DNA from: Parcubacteria group bacterium GW2011_GWA2_47_7
Lineage (GTDB): Bacteria > Patescibacteriota > Minisyncoccia > Phycocordibacterales > UBA6899
Direction of reading: 5' to 3'
NCBI GenBank assembly: GCA_000999395.1
Contig: LCOM01000021.1
Location: 1-18,341, forward strand
DNA: 18,341 bases
Shown: positions 6,240-14,493 of the stretch, piece by piece
How the letters are laid out: each line of letters opens with the position of its first letter
Numbering within the stretch: position 1 is the stretch's first letter
Translations under genes and position numbers: made by a program
Notes under the pieces: generated by a model
Databases searched by the model: none
Seen by the model: the letters and a program-made list of their open reading frames with translations, nothing else
What the model was told of the DNA's origin: nothing

Positions 6240-6287
6240 ACAGGGTTTTCAGTAAGTTATACAAGGGTTTTTCCCACCTTATCCACA
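6223..6287 (+). promoter_or_regulatory. cluster of DnaA-box-like sequences
   Basis: TTATCCACA (6279-6287) is the perfect DnaA-box consensus. TTACCCACA (6223-6231) differs at one position and AAATCCACA (6234-6242) at two. All three have the same orientation and are followed by GG. A weak fourth, TTATACAAG, lies at 6258-6266. An A+T-rich stretch (about 6201-6217) is adjacent. The cluster fits either a replication-origin element or a DnaA-regulated promoter. There is no dnaA gene nearby and both flanking genes point the same way, which weakens the origin reading. Confidence 0.5.
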
Positions 6288-6308
6288 GGGTAAATAAAAG
6301 ATATCCTT

Positions 6309-6917
6309 TTATTCAAGAATTCCATCAAGATCGGAGTCATAGAGCATCCGCTCACCGACATGCGTATACTTGATCAGTTCGCCTTCCTTAAACCACAGTT
6401 TCAACTCGCGCTCCGCCTCTGCAACCTCATCGGAACAATGCACGAGATTGCGAACTGCACGCCCGTCTATGCCGGCGATATCGTACGAATCGCTTGTATA
6501 ATCACCACGAATAGTACCAACATCAGAAGTAAGCGGTTCGGTCCCACCGACGATTTTTTTCACAACACCGACCGCCTTATTACCCTCAAATGCGAGGATA
6601 ACAATAGGGGATGCGGTCAAGAAATCAAAGAGGCCGTCGAGAATTTCGCGTCCATATTCCAGCGCGGTTTTGTCGGCCACTTTTCCCTCTTTCTCAATAT
6701 TTGCTGTGATACGACCGCCGACCCTCTCGCACCACGCATCATCTTTGCCATAATGCGCTGCCGCCTGCTCGCGTGTCGCAACAATCATTCTCATACCGAT
6801 TGTCTTCAGCCCGGTACGCTCAATCCGTTTAATAACCTCTCCCATCAGCGTGCGTTGAACCGCGTCGGGTTTTAAAATGACAAACGTGCGCTCCTGCTTA
6901 GGGTGCTTATTTTCCAT
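6309..6917 (-). CDS. ndk: nucleoside diphosphate kinase, extended form
   Basis: This enzyme moves the gamma phosphate between nucleoside triphosphates and diphosphates through a phospho-histidine. Core motifs are RTFVILKPDAVQR (residues 10-22, with the conserved Lys of KPDA), then FEGNKAVGVVKKIVGGTEP (110-128), GTIRGDY (134-140) and RNLVHCSDEVAEAERELKLWF (156-176) with the catalytic His160. The protein is 202 aa rather than about 140-150. There is an insertion of roughly 35-40 residues at about 57-97 and a C-terminal extension of about 25 residues. The usual HGSD after the catalytic His is HCSD. No Shine-Dalgarno precedes the ATG; an extended -10 element lies 30 nt upstream. ndk stands alone between two terminators, and transcripts leaving it run toward the DnaA-box region. 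Confidence 0.93.
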   Translation of the reverse strand: MENKHPKQERTFVILKPDAVQRTLMGEVIKRIERTGLKTIGMRMIVATREQAAAHYGKDDAWCERVGGRITANIEKEGKVADKTALEYGREILDGLFDFLTASPIVILAFEGNKAVGVVKKIVGGTEPLTSDVGTIRGDYTSDSYDIAGIDGRAVRNLVHCSDEVAEAERELKLWFKEGELIKYTHVGERMLYDSDLDGILE

Positions 6918-6947
6918 ATCATGAATTGGTTACTCGTAATTTGTTCT

Positions 6948-6956
6948 ATCGTAGCA
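6948..6956 (-). promoter_or_regulatory. extended -10 promoter of ndk
   Basis: TGCTACGAT on the minus strand, about 24 nt of leader before the ATG at 6917. It begins only a few bases after the T run of the upstream terminator. Confidence 0.5.
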
Positions 6957-6962
6957 GATACG

Positions 6963-6987
6963 AAAAAGCGCGCAACTGGCGCACTTT
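6963..6987 (-). terminator. intrinsic terminator after the 501-aa repeat protein gene
   Basis: On the minus strand AAAGTGCGC pairs with GCGCGCTTT (nine pairs, one G-U) around loop CAGTT, followed by a T run. It begins 10 nt after the stop codon at 6998. Confidence 0.88.
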
Positions 6988-6997
6988 AAACGTTTCA

Positions 6998-8503
6998 CTA
7001 GGCCTCTCTCGCCCACGCTCCTCGTTCGGGAGTGACAGGGCGAGGCATTTGATGCACTGCACCGGAAGGGACTGCAGATTTGTGTGTAGAGAGTAATTCA
7101 TTTGCGTGGAGCGTCGGATTCTTCTCAAGTGTCGTATGTATCGCACGCTCCGCGTATGCGCGAATCCCCTCTCCCGAGGTGGGCGGGACGCCGGTGTTGG
7201 CATAGACACGCTGTAATATGCTTTTCGCCTGAATGAATTCTTGACCGGCCGATGCTGAATTCATTCCTGGATGAATATTTTCATGAATGATTCTCTCGGC
7301 AGTAAATTCATGGCCAAGGTGTCCTCGAACGGTGATCCCCCTACTTACAAATTCCCAAATATTTCTACTCCGTTCGACTATTTGTTCTCCGGAAAGTGGT
7401 CTTGCTAATTCATCGGCAACGCGTTCAAGAAAGTGTCCACCAGTTTCACCATCTGCATAACGAAAACCCATTGCTTGCGATTTTGCGATCAATTCTTTCA
7501 TCTGCCACTCTGCAGCCTCAAGGGTCGCAGCAGATAACAATAGTGGCTTCGGAGCACCCGCTGTTTTATTGATAAGATCTGCAATCGTCGTTCCCCTTAC
7601 AGACTCCCAGTGAGAATTGTTCCCAAACGGCCCACTCTCTGCAACATCTGCCCACTTCTCTGCGATAGTAAGATTGACCGGTCCTTCCATAGTCGGGATG
7701 CGAGGGGTAAGAGCCGAAGCATTAATGATACCTTCATGAGCATCCGGAAGAACGGATGGAAGGACTTTATCTGTGGACGACAAGGGCTTATCAAATGGAT
7801 ACTTCAAAGTACGCGACGGATGATTTTCAGGAACAGGTGGGGGTGGAAGTTCTCCGTCCGGAATCACAGGGATTTCTTTTTCCAATGAATAATTCTTTAG
7901 AATATTCTTCATTTCTGTGGACGAAAGAGGTGCGCCCTTATCTCTCATCGCGGATTTGAGCACCTCTCCAGCATTGTGGGTCAAATCATGTCCTGACGCT
8001 CCAGAATTAAGCTCAAAGATTTTTAACTCTCTCACCACCAAAAGCTCATTGGGGGAGAGCTCGCGTCCCGCACTTGCCTTAAATTCTGACACAGACTGCA
8101 TGATCCCTCTTCCCGGAGGTGTCGCAGTGACAACCTTCTCAACAAGTGGAGGCTTCGGCAGGGAGGCGCGAGGTTGATGTGGCACTGTATTTGTCGACAG
8201 GTCGTGGTCGCCATCAAAAAGCACACCCCCAGGAACGGGACGACCCATTGATTCTTCAAAACCATGAAGCATAAGAATGGCCTTGATGTTATCCGGAGTC
8301 AGCGGTGTTCCCTTCGCGTGCATTTCCTCAATAATTGCATAATGCGCCCTACCGACGACGCTGTCGTAATACTCTGATGATGGATGTGCTTCTTGGGATG
8401 CGGTCATCCAAAGTGCGCGTACTTCCACATCGGTGAGCGATCGTCCGATGTTGTGCTCCATTTTTGCCGAATAGTCTAATAGCCCCTTCGGTCCTTCCAT
8501 CAT
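6998..8503 (-). CDS. hypothetical protein with four divergent ~70-residue helical repeats
   Basis: I do not recognise a named family. The 501-aa sequence reads as four diverged copies of one helical unit, each ending in an amphipathic helix, a G/A-x-PL-S/T turn and another helix. The repeats are R1 (residues about 9-82, MHAKGTPLTPDNIKAIL), R2 (136-209, MRDKGAPLSSTEMKNIL), R3 (314-389, ELARPLSGEQIVERS) and R4 (390-455, YANTGVPPTSGEGIRAY). R1 and R2 also share GR.L...E near their starts. A proline-rich linker (about 210-245) separates R2 from R3. No signal peptide or membrane segment is seen. AGGAGG lies 4 nt before the ATG at 8503 and 7 nt before the ATG at 8500, so either may be used. It is 35 nt downstream of the giant gene and is the last gene of that unit, suggesting a soluble partner. 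Confidence 0.82.
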   Translation of the reverse strand: MMEGPKGLLDYSAKMEHNIGRSLTDVEVRALWMTASQEAHPSSEYYDSVVGRAHYAIIEEMHAKGTPLTPDNIKAILMLHGFEESMGRPVPGGVLFDGDHDLSTNTVPHQPRASLPKPPLVEKVVTATPPGRGIMQSVSEFKASAGRELSPNELLVVRELKIFELNSGASGHDLTHNAGEVLKSAMRDKGAPLSSTEMKNILKNYSLEKEIPVIPDGELPPPPVPENHPSRTLKYPFDKPLSSTDKVLPSVLPDAHEGIINASALTPRIPTMEGPVNLTIAEKWADVAESGPFGNNSHWESVRGTTIADLINKTAGAPKPLLLSAATLEAAEWQMKELIAKSQAMGFRYADGETGGHFLERVADELARPLSGEQIVERSRNIWEFVSRGITVRGHLGHEFTAERIIHENIHPGMNSASAGQEFIQAKSILQRVYANTGVPPTSGEGIRAYAERAIHTTLEKNPTLHANELLSTHKSAVPSGAVHQMPRPVTPERGAWAREA

Positions 8504-8507
8504 CACT

Positions 8508-8513
8508 CCTCCT
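8508..8513 (-). promoter_or_regulatory. strong Shine-Dalgarno of the repeat protein gene
   Basis: AGGAGG on the minus strand, 4 nt from the ATG at 8503 and 7 nt from the ATG at 8500. It is the best ribosome binding site in the window and rules out the GTG at 8506, which is only 1 nt away. Confidence 0.8.
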
Positions 8514-8538
8514 GTATTTTCAGAGGATTCATGCTCCT

Positions 8539-11500
8539 CTATTTCGGACTTGGGGTCATTTTAAGTGCACTCGGGATTTGCACCGAAACAACGCTTCCAC
8601 CATGGACGATGTCCCAAATCTTACTTACCCCCTTGAATCCGATTGCACCAATAAAGGCGTATTTCGCGCGGGTTTTTGCGGCTTCTTTCATTGCGGTGTT
8701 TATCTTTTCCCTCTTTTGGATATCATCTATCGACGCCTTGTGCGCGCTTACCCTTTCGCGCATCAGCACCTTCGCTTCGTCAAACAGCTCTTCATTCACA
8801 GCTGTTTCTACGAGCCCCCCCATTAAAGCCTCTTCGAATTTATATTTATTATTTATCGTGTCCCCCCTTCTCTGTTCATTGGAAGAAAGCGACGAGCCGG
8901 CAAAATTGATCATACCTTGCTCTTTTTTTGTCATCATAAGGGCGACCGTTTGAGCAATCTTTGTTTTGATGAGTTCTCCTTCGGTGGCATCCGTTGTGCG
9001 TTTCAATTTTGCCGTCAGTCGATCAATGCGGTCAGTAAAGAACGTTGCATCGGTAAACGTCCTGATTTGCCTTTTGCCCGAACCATTTTCAACTTTTTGC
9101 CCATTTTCAATTACAGGTACTCCATTCACATGCTTATATTTTGTGTATGCAAATTCTTCACGCATATCCCCTTCACTCATGCGTCCCCTTGCCCACCACT
9201 CTCTGACAGCTTTTTCGCCCTGCGTTTTTCCAATACTACGCCCCACTCCATATCCAACCAAGGGAGCCGAAGCAAGACCGAGAAGTGAGACTCCAAATGT
9301 CGGGATCGCAAGATAGGCTGCGCCACCCACGGCAACGGCTCTCGTTGCAGCACCATACGCGATGAAGGCGCCCTTTGATTTCCAAAATTCCTTTGCAGCA
9401 AACTTTCGAGCAGATGTATCCTCGATGTTCTGCATTGCAGCCTCAGCGTCTGGAGAGCTATTAAAAAGCTGGTTCAACGCGACTCGCTCGTCAAATTTGC
9501 ACATCTCGCTCATCGCATGTCGCTCCGCTTCTTTCGATTCCTCACCATCCTCCTTGAATTTATTTTGAAGCGTAAAAAGCATCGCGGCATGAGCTGTTTC
9601 ATATTCTTGCTTCACCTTATCGAACTGCTCGTGCTCAGTCTTATCGCGTTTTTCCAACCCAAGCGCATCAAGAGCATCATTCGTTGCGCGCGCCATCATT
9701 CCTGGTTTCTCCCAATCACGATAGGTCCAGTCGTGGGGAATTTTTGCATATGCCGTGGCCGTACGGTTAAAATTCTCAATATCCCGCTTTTGTTCCTCGG
9801 ATACCGTCACCCCCTCACGTTTTGACATAAGGTCCTTATCAGAAACATAATTGATACGCAATGCTCCATTTTCAATTGTAGCTCCGGGACCTTGCTCGGC
9901 AACTTTGGAAAGTGACTCGATGTACGCAAGCGTTGTGGCCTTGCGATTGATTTCTTCGGCCGTTGAGGGAGATTCTTTGGATGCTTTCGACTGCGCCAGT
10001 AATTCTTTCTCGATTTCTCGTGTGCGATGCTCCGGCTTCATTCCAAGCGAGAAAACCTGCTGTACTCTCTTCCCCCACTTGCTCGTTTTACCCCACTCTT
10101 CCTGTTGTTTCTTTTTTGCCTCCTCGGTAATGTCCGACAGAGTAATCTGCTCAAGATTCTTAAAGACAAGCATTTTTTGTCCGGGAGAAAGTGCATCAAA
10201 TACTTTTATCTTTTTGAGCATATCCTCGCCCACACCAAATTTGATATCAAATTTTTCTAAAAGTGCAAATGGGGTAACTGACGCTGTCCCTTCCGGGCTC
10301 TTCGTAATGGTAGATACGAGGTCAGAGGTATCAATCGGATTTACCACGAGCGCCTCAAGCGCAATGCCCTTCGCAGCTAGTTCTTCTTCAGTAGGCTCAG
10401 TAGCCTCTTCCTCGTTCATACTGAGTCCATATTCGCGCTCAATAAATGATGCCCAGAGTGTTCCCGCCCTCTCAAGTTCCTGGTGAAGCTTCTTCTTCTC
10501 ATCAGGGGTGAGCTCAACCTTTGTCGAAACATCTTCCGTGAGGGAAAGTTCGTCGGCTTGCTTCTTGTATTTCTCATCAACATTTTTCTCCCACTGCTCA
10601 TCCAACGCAGCATCATAGGCCGACACGTTCTTTGGCGCAACGGGTTTTTGTGGAACTACTCTCTTTGTCTCAACGAAAGGCGTGACTAATTCCTCAGCAG
10701 ATGATGGTGCTTCGGGGATAATAGTCTCAGTAGATGTCTTCACTGGTAAATCCGTCGTAGACTTCTTTGGGGTGGCTGATTTTGGTGTGGAGACAGAAGG
10801 TGTAGCAACCATAGATACATCCTCCGAGGATGCGGATTGGGGAGTATGTATCGCGCGAAGTGCATCAATGATGTCTTGTGGCGTCATGGTAGTCAGGTAG
10901 ACAACACCATTCTCAGTGGCAATCCGCTTTAATTGTTCTGAAACAAACATGGGGATTCCTCCATTATCGACACTCGCGAGAAATGCTACCGCCTCCTCGG
11001 TGAGCCCATGCGACTCAGAAGATTCGACCGTCAAAACCGGCGCTGAATCTGGATTCTTCGTTACGACTGGTGCGGGTTCGGATAGCACGCCTAAAACACT
11101 CGGGAGACTATCCTGGAATGTTGTTACATCAGCATCTCCACTCAGTAAGTCTAGGACGTATGCGGGTAGCCTCCTGAAGGCGTCAGTGTCATTTTTTACT
11201 ATCAGTGCATGAACCTTACTCACGATTGCCTCTTGTATTCGTGGGTCTTTCTTAAATTGTTCAATCCCCTGAAATTGATATTCGTCCTCACTGTTTACAA
11301 AATGCTTCACGACATTTTCCATCGGGTCACCCTCATATTTCAGAAATCCATCACTGGTGTACTCGTCTACGATAGGCAGAAGGAGGTCGGAGATCTCCTT
11401 CAACTTGCCCTCCGCCATAAGTTCTTCGGGGACATTGTGCAATTTGAGCAATTGGTAGTCTTCATCTTGTTCACTCAACTTCGGCGGAGGTACATTATCT

Positions 11501-14196
11501 GTAATCATGCGGTTAATTTCATTGGAAATTTCACAAACCCTCTTTGCTTGATCAAAGAAGAGTGCATAAACCTTTTCGGCAGCTGCACGGGTCACCCCAT
11601 GATTCGTGAGCATCTTTTCAAATTCTCGTCGGCGTCCTTTTGCTGATTTAAATTCTTCGACTAGATTCCCCGTTAGTTTTCCTGCTTCAGCATAGCTGAG
11701 AAACACCCACTCCCCATCAGCAATCTTAATCTTCTCACGGAGCTCCTTCGCACCCGCAATCTCGATGGCAAGCTGCTCAGCATCAGCATACAGTTGCGAT
11801 ATCTCCCTTCTTGCTTTTGATGAAACTTCTTCGTACCGTGGTGTTTTCTTGCTCTCATTCATCAACTTAAATTGTGCGTCTATCTTGCTTTTTAGGTCAT
11901 TCAGCTTGTTGACTGACTCCATTATTTCACCATTCTCGCCGTCTACAACTTTTGAGGCATCTTGCACAGGTTCTGTTTCGAGAGGGGCGACGGGGGTGGA
12001 TATAGGTGCGACAGGTGCATCGACAGAAGCCGGCGAGTTCGGCACACCAAACGATACCGGGGCGCCCTCTCCCTCAATAAGGCCAGTATGCAGGACTCCG
12101 CCAACGGTATGATATTGTCCGGTGAGTTGCGGATTTTCAGCAAATGGCACCGAGGAAACATCGCTCGGATGTTGTCCAAATTTTCCAACCTTACGTAAGG
12201 CGGACTCAGTATCTTGTTCCTTGTTAAAATCTGGGTCATTCCAGCTATCGTATGTTGTACCTCCATCCTCAGAGCGATAAACAGACCGAGGCCCTTTTGA
12301 TACGACACCAGAGAGTGTACCTTCTCCTTTTGCAAGATCGTTTGCATGAGGAAGAAGCTCATCGGTATCGATACGAGCTGCATCAGCTCCGGTATCACCA
12401 CTATTATAGACATGCCCACCCTCGCGAATTTCATACAATCCCGATAATGTTGGCTGTTCAGTTTTTGAAGTGTCTTCTACTCTTGGTTCTTCGGGTGACT
12501 GAATCGCAGGAACAGGTTGCTCCCACTTTATTAATTCCATGGCGATTTTCTGGGCGGCAATTGGACTAAGGTCATATTTTTTAAACACATCATTATGTGT
12601 AGCATCGAGCGTTTCAGATTTGCGTATTGCCTCAGTCAATTCAAGCGGTAAGTCAGCGATAAGGGCAAGGGCGCGCTCGGTACTCACAGAAAGGGACTCG
12701 TCTGAAGATTGAAGGACTTCCTGAGCCTCGGGAATCCTCTTTTCAAAATCAGCAATATCCCGCTCAAGTTGTGCGCGTTGTTTATTTAACTTTGTGTCAC
12801 CGGTAGCGGGTGGCAAAGAAGCGAATCTTTTTTTCATGCTTTTCAGCCCTCGATTCAATCCAAGCCAAGAATTATTTCCTCGCAATTCTCCGAGTGCTTT
12901 CTGCCTTACTTCATCGGCGTGGAGAATCTCCCCAAAAATTTCGCGCAGGTGCTCAATCTGCTGAGTGGGGTCAACCTCGATTCTTTCCCCCTCCGGAATG
13001 GGAAGTGTATCTTCATTTGAAGTGTCGGGCTTATTAAAAGAAAAACCCTCTGCGCGCAATCGATTGGCAATCTCATCCGTCATTTGTTCAAACTTACCCT
13101 TCTCCTTTTGTTTTGGGACTTCGTTTTTTGCGTCAATAGAATATTTGTCTTTGAGCACCCTTAGCCCTGCACCGATATCGCCAAACGGGATTCCTGCGTG
13201 AGCAAGAATCTCCTCGATGTCTTTTCTACTATAGGCCGCTTCTTCGGGAGTGCCGATGACACGCGCGAGATTCTCGGGGGTCATGAGTCTCGCCTTTTCA
13301 TCTTTTTCTCCTTGCTTTTCAGATAAGCGAAATTCTCGAACAATCTTTGCATCCATCCTCCTTTTGCCGACGGCACTCGCAACGTCATTCGCAACTCTTC
13401 GTGCCTTAATACCATATTTCCGAAGCACATCATCCTTTACATAAAATATCCCATCTTGAAGTTCAGTTGGCAGATTGGCAAAATCTCGAAGGACCTCACT
13501 CATACCAGAGTCAAGGTCACCTTGAATATTTTCTATATCCGCAGTGGCTCGTTCTCTCTCAGACTCGAGGTAGCGAAGTCTTGCTTGTAGTTCACGCTTT
13601 TCGCCACTTCGACCTTCAGCATTCATTATTTTGTCATTTGCCATTGTCTCCAGTTTTTCAGTCAACTCTGCAATCTCATTCTGGTCTGCAAGAAAAGTTT
13701 CAGCATCACCTCGCTGGCGCAACGTTAGCCCCATTTTATTAATTGTGTCGACAACACGCGCCACCAGTTCTTCCTGATGTTCAAAATCACCATCATCCTC
13801 TTTTGCAGATGATGCAACAGGCTCTGTTGAAGTCGCTACCCCGAGCGCACTCTCGGAGACATCACCCTCAGATGAATCCTTCGCCACACTATCGGGACTG
13901 ACAACGTCGTTAGCAAACTCATCCCCGCCTATTGTTTCGGCGACGTCCTCTATCGCGGAAGGAGGAGGGATATACTTTGACCCAGTGACACCAGACTCAA
14001 GGTCGGCGAACTCGCTCAGGGAAAGAATAACTTCTTTCTCCATTTCATATTTGTGCTTTCTCGCAAGCTGTTCGATGAGTAAGTCTGCAGCATCTGAACT
14101 AACATCAGTAAGGAGTTTCTGAAGTTCATCTTCCTCTTGCGCAAAGCGAACAGCTCGATCTGCGGATGACTCTCTCTGATTTCCCTCGTTTATCAT
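8539..14196 (-). CDS. giant 1885-aa protein with coiled-coil repeats and C-terminal hydrophobic segment
   Basis: Family unknown. From the ATG at 14196 the protein has a polar, acidic N terminus and three long repeated modules at about residues 174-279, 439-556 and 759-881. Each is a heptad-like coiled coil followed by a helical unit; the first two share a LP.EL helix turn, then DVLRKYGI / DVFKKYDL, and the third has FEKMLTNHGV. Low-complexity Pro/Ser/Thr/Val linkers (about 720-755 and 1045-1190) join them. The C-terminal third is helical, with a Gly/Ala-rich hydrophobic stretch at about 1609-1656 (VGGAAYLAIPTFGVSLLGLA) and a final weakly hydrophobic segment (AKYAFIGAIGF). No signal peptide was found. 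A consensus promoter ends 6 nt before the ATG, predicting a leaderless mRNA; the frame is open to 14244, but that part overlaps the promoter. It may be a structural or scaffold component working with the adjacent ATPase. Confidence 0.85.
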   Translation of the reverse strand: MINEGNQRESSADRAVRFAQEEDELQKLLTDVSSDAADLLIEQLARKHKYEMEKEVILSLSEFADLESGVTGSKYIPPPSAIEDVAETIGGDEFANDVVSPDSVAKDSSEGDVSESALGVATSTEPVASSAKEDDGDFEHQEELVARVVDTINKMGLTLRQRGDAETFLADQNEIAELTEKLETMANDKIMNAEGRSGEKRELQARLRYLESERERATADIENIQGDLDSGMSEVLRDFANLPTELQDGIFYVKDDVLRKYGIKARRVANDVASAVGKRRMDAKIVREFRLSEKQGEKDEKARLMTPENLARVIGTPEEAAYSRKDIEEILAHAGIPFGDIGAGLRVLKDKYSIDAKNEVPKQKEKGKFEQMTDEIANRLRAEGFSFNKPDTSNEDTLPIPEGERIEVDPTQQIEHLREIFGEILHADEVRQKALGELRGNNSWLGLNRGLKSMKKRFASLPPATGDTKLNKQRAQLERDIADFEKRIPEAQEVLQSSDESLSVSTERALALIADLPLELTEAIRKSETLDATHNDVFKKYDLSPIAAQKIAMELIKWEQPVPAIQSPEEPRVEDTSKTEQPTLSGLYEIREGGHVYNSGDTGADAARIDTDELLPHANDLAKGEGTLSGVVSKGPRSVYRSEDGGTTYDSWNDPDFNKEQDTESALRKVGKFGQHPSDVSSVPFAENPQLTGQYHTVGGVLHTGLIEGEGAPVSFGVPNSPASVDAPVAPISTPVAPLETEPVQDASKVVDGENGEIMESVNKLNDLKSKIDAQFKLMNESKKTPRYEEVSSKARREISQLYADAEQLAIEIAGAKELREKIKIADGEWVFLSYAEAGKLTGNLVEEFKSAKGRRREFEKMLTNHGVTRAAAEKVYALFFDQAKRVCEISNEINRMITDNVPPPKLSEQDEDYQLLKLHNVPEELMAEGKLKEISDLLLPIVDEYTSDGFLKYEGDPMENVVKHFVNSEDEYQFQGIEQFKKDPRIQEAIVSKVHALIVKNDTDAFRRLPAYVLDLLSGDADVTTFQDSLPSVLGVLSEPAPVVTKNPDSAPVLTVESSESHGLTEEAVAFLASVDNGGIPMFVSEQLKRIATENGVVYLTTMTPQDIIDALRAIHTPQSASSEDVSMVATPSVSTPKSATPKKSTTDLPVKTSTETIIPEAPSSAEELVTPFVETKRVVPQKPVAPKNVSAYDAALDEQWEKNVDEKYKKQADELSLTEDVSTKVELTPDEKKKLHQELERAGTLWASFIEREYGLSMNEEEATEPTEEELAAKGIALEALVVNPIDTSDLVSTITKSPEGTASVTPFALLEKFDIKFGVGEDMLKKIKVFDALSPGQKMLVFKNLEQITLSDITEEAKKKQQEEWGKTSKWGKRVQQVFSLGMKPEHRTREIEKELLAQSKASKESPSTAEEINRKATTLAYIESLSKVAEQGPGATIENGALRINYVSDKDLMSKREGVTVSEEQKRDIENFNRTATAYAKIPHDWTYRDWEKPGMMARATNDALDALGLEKRDKTEHEQFDKVKQEYETAHAAMLFTLQNKFKEDGEESKEAERHAMSEMCKFDERVALNQLFNSSPDAEAAMQNIEDTSARKFAAKEFWKSKGAFIAYGAATRAVAVGGAAYLAIPTFGVSLLGLASAPLVGYGVGRSIGKTQGEKAVREWWARGRMSEGDMREEFAYTKYKHVNGVPVIENGQKVENGSGKRQIRTFTDATFFTDRIDRLTAKLKRTTDATEGELIKTKIAQTVALMMTKKEQGMINFAGSSLSSNEQRRGDTINNKYKFEEALMGGLVETAVNEELFDEAKVLMRERVSAHKASIDDIQKREKINTAMKEAAKTRAKYAFIGAIGFKGVSKIWDIVHGGSVVSVQIPSALKMTPSPK

Positions 14197-14202
14197 GAAT
14201 AT

Positions 14203-14231
14203 ATTATAGCAAAAAAATGGTGTTTTGTCAA
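14203..14231 (-). promoter_or_regulatory. consensus promoter of the giant gene
   Basis: On the minus strand TTGACA (14231-14226) is followed after exactly 17 nt by TATAAT (14208-14203), preceded by the TGC extension. Every element matches consensus. With normal spacing the start site is the A of the ATG at 14196. Confidence 0.92.
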
Positions 14232-14261
14232 ACCAACATACCACCCTTACGTCACTTCATT

Positions 14262-14270
14262 ATTGTAGCA
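14262..14270 (-). promoter_or_regulatory. second extended -10 element upstream of the giant gene
   Basis: TGCTACAAT, identical to the infC element, starts within the T run of the preceding terminator on the minus strand. A transcript from here would have a leader of about 60 nt. No good -35 box is seen. Confidence 0.4.
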
Positions 14271-14303
14271 AAAAACCCCGAAAGACGGTATGTTTGGGGT
14301 TTT
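14270..14303 (-). terminator. intrinsic terminator after the VirD4-like ATPase gene
   Basis: On the minus strand AAAACCCC (14303-14296) pairs with GGGGTTTT (14279-14272) around a 16-nt loop and is followed by a T run. It lies about 190 nt beyond the ATPase stop codon; the interval 14304-14493 contains no gene I can support. Confidence 0.75.
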
Positions 14304-14356
14304 CTGGTAAATACCGATTCGTTTACAAATTGAGGCACCCTAGACACTGGCGTTGA

Positions 14357-14425
14357 TTACGTAGTGGAGACGCATGGAAAATTTGGCATTGCATTACATG
14401 ACATCACTCAATTCGAACTACGTAA
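14357..14425. repeat. 9-bp inverted repeat in the ATPase-giant gene interval
   Basis: TTACGTAGT (14357-14365) and ACTACGTAA (14417-14425) are perfect reverse complements 51 nt apart, each holding the palindrome TACGTA. This could be an operator pair or chance. It lies in the 3' flank of the ATPase gene. Confidence 0.35.
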
Positions 14426-14493
14426 AAACATGGATGCTTTGCCCCCTATTTTTATCTGCGTACTATCTAGGAAAGGAAAACGTATAAAACTTT

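Noticed and set aside
9851..10486. 211-codon plus-strand open frame opposite the giant gene, and similar long antisense frames such as 5136-5705
   Set aside because: They are shadows of confident minus-strand genes, Ser/Leu-rich, with no ribosome binding sites or family motifs.
14374..14487. Possible 37-codon plus-strand ORF starting ATGGAAAAT in the interval after the ATPase gene
   Set aside because: Only a weak GGAG-like site, no promoter, no terminator and no recognisable composition; not better than chance.
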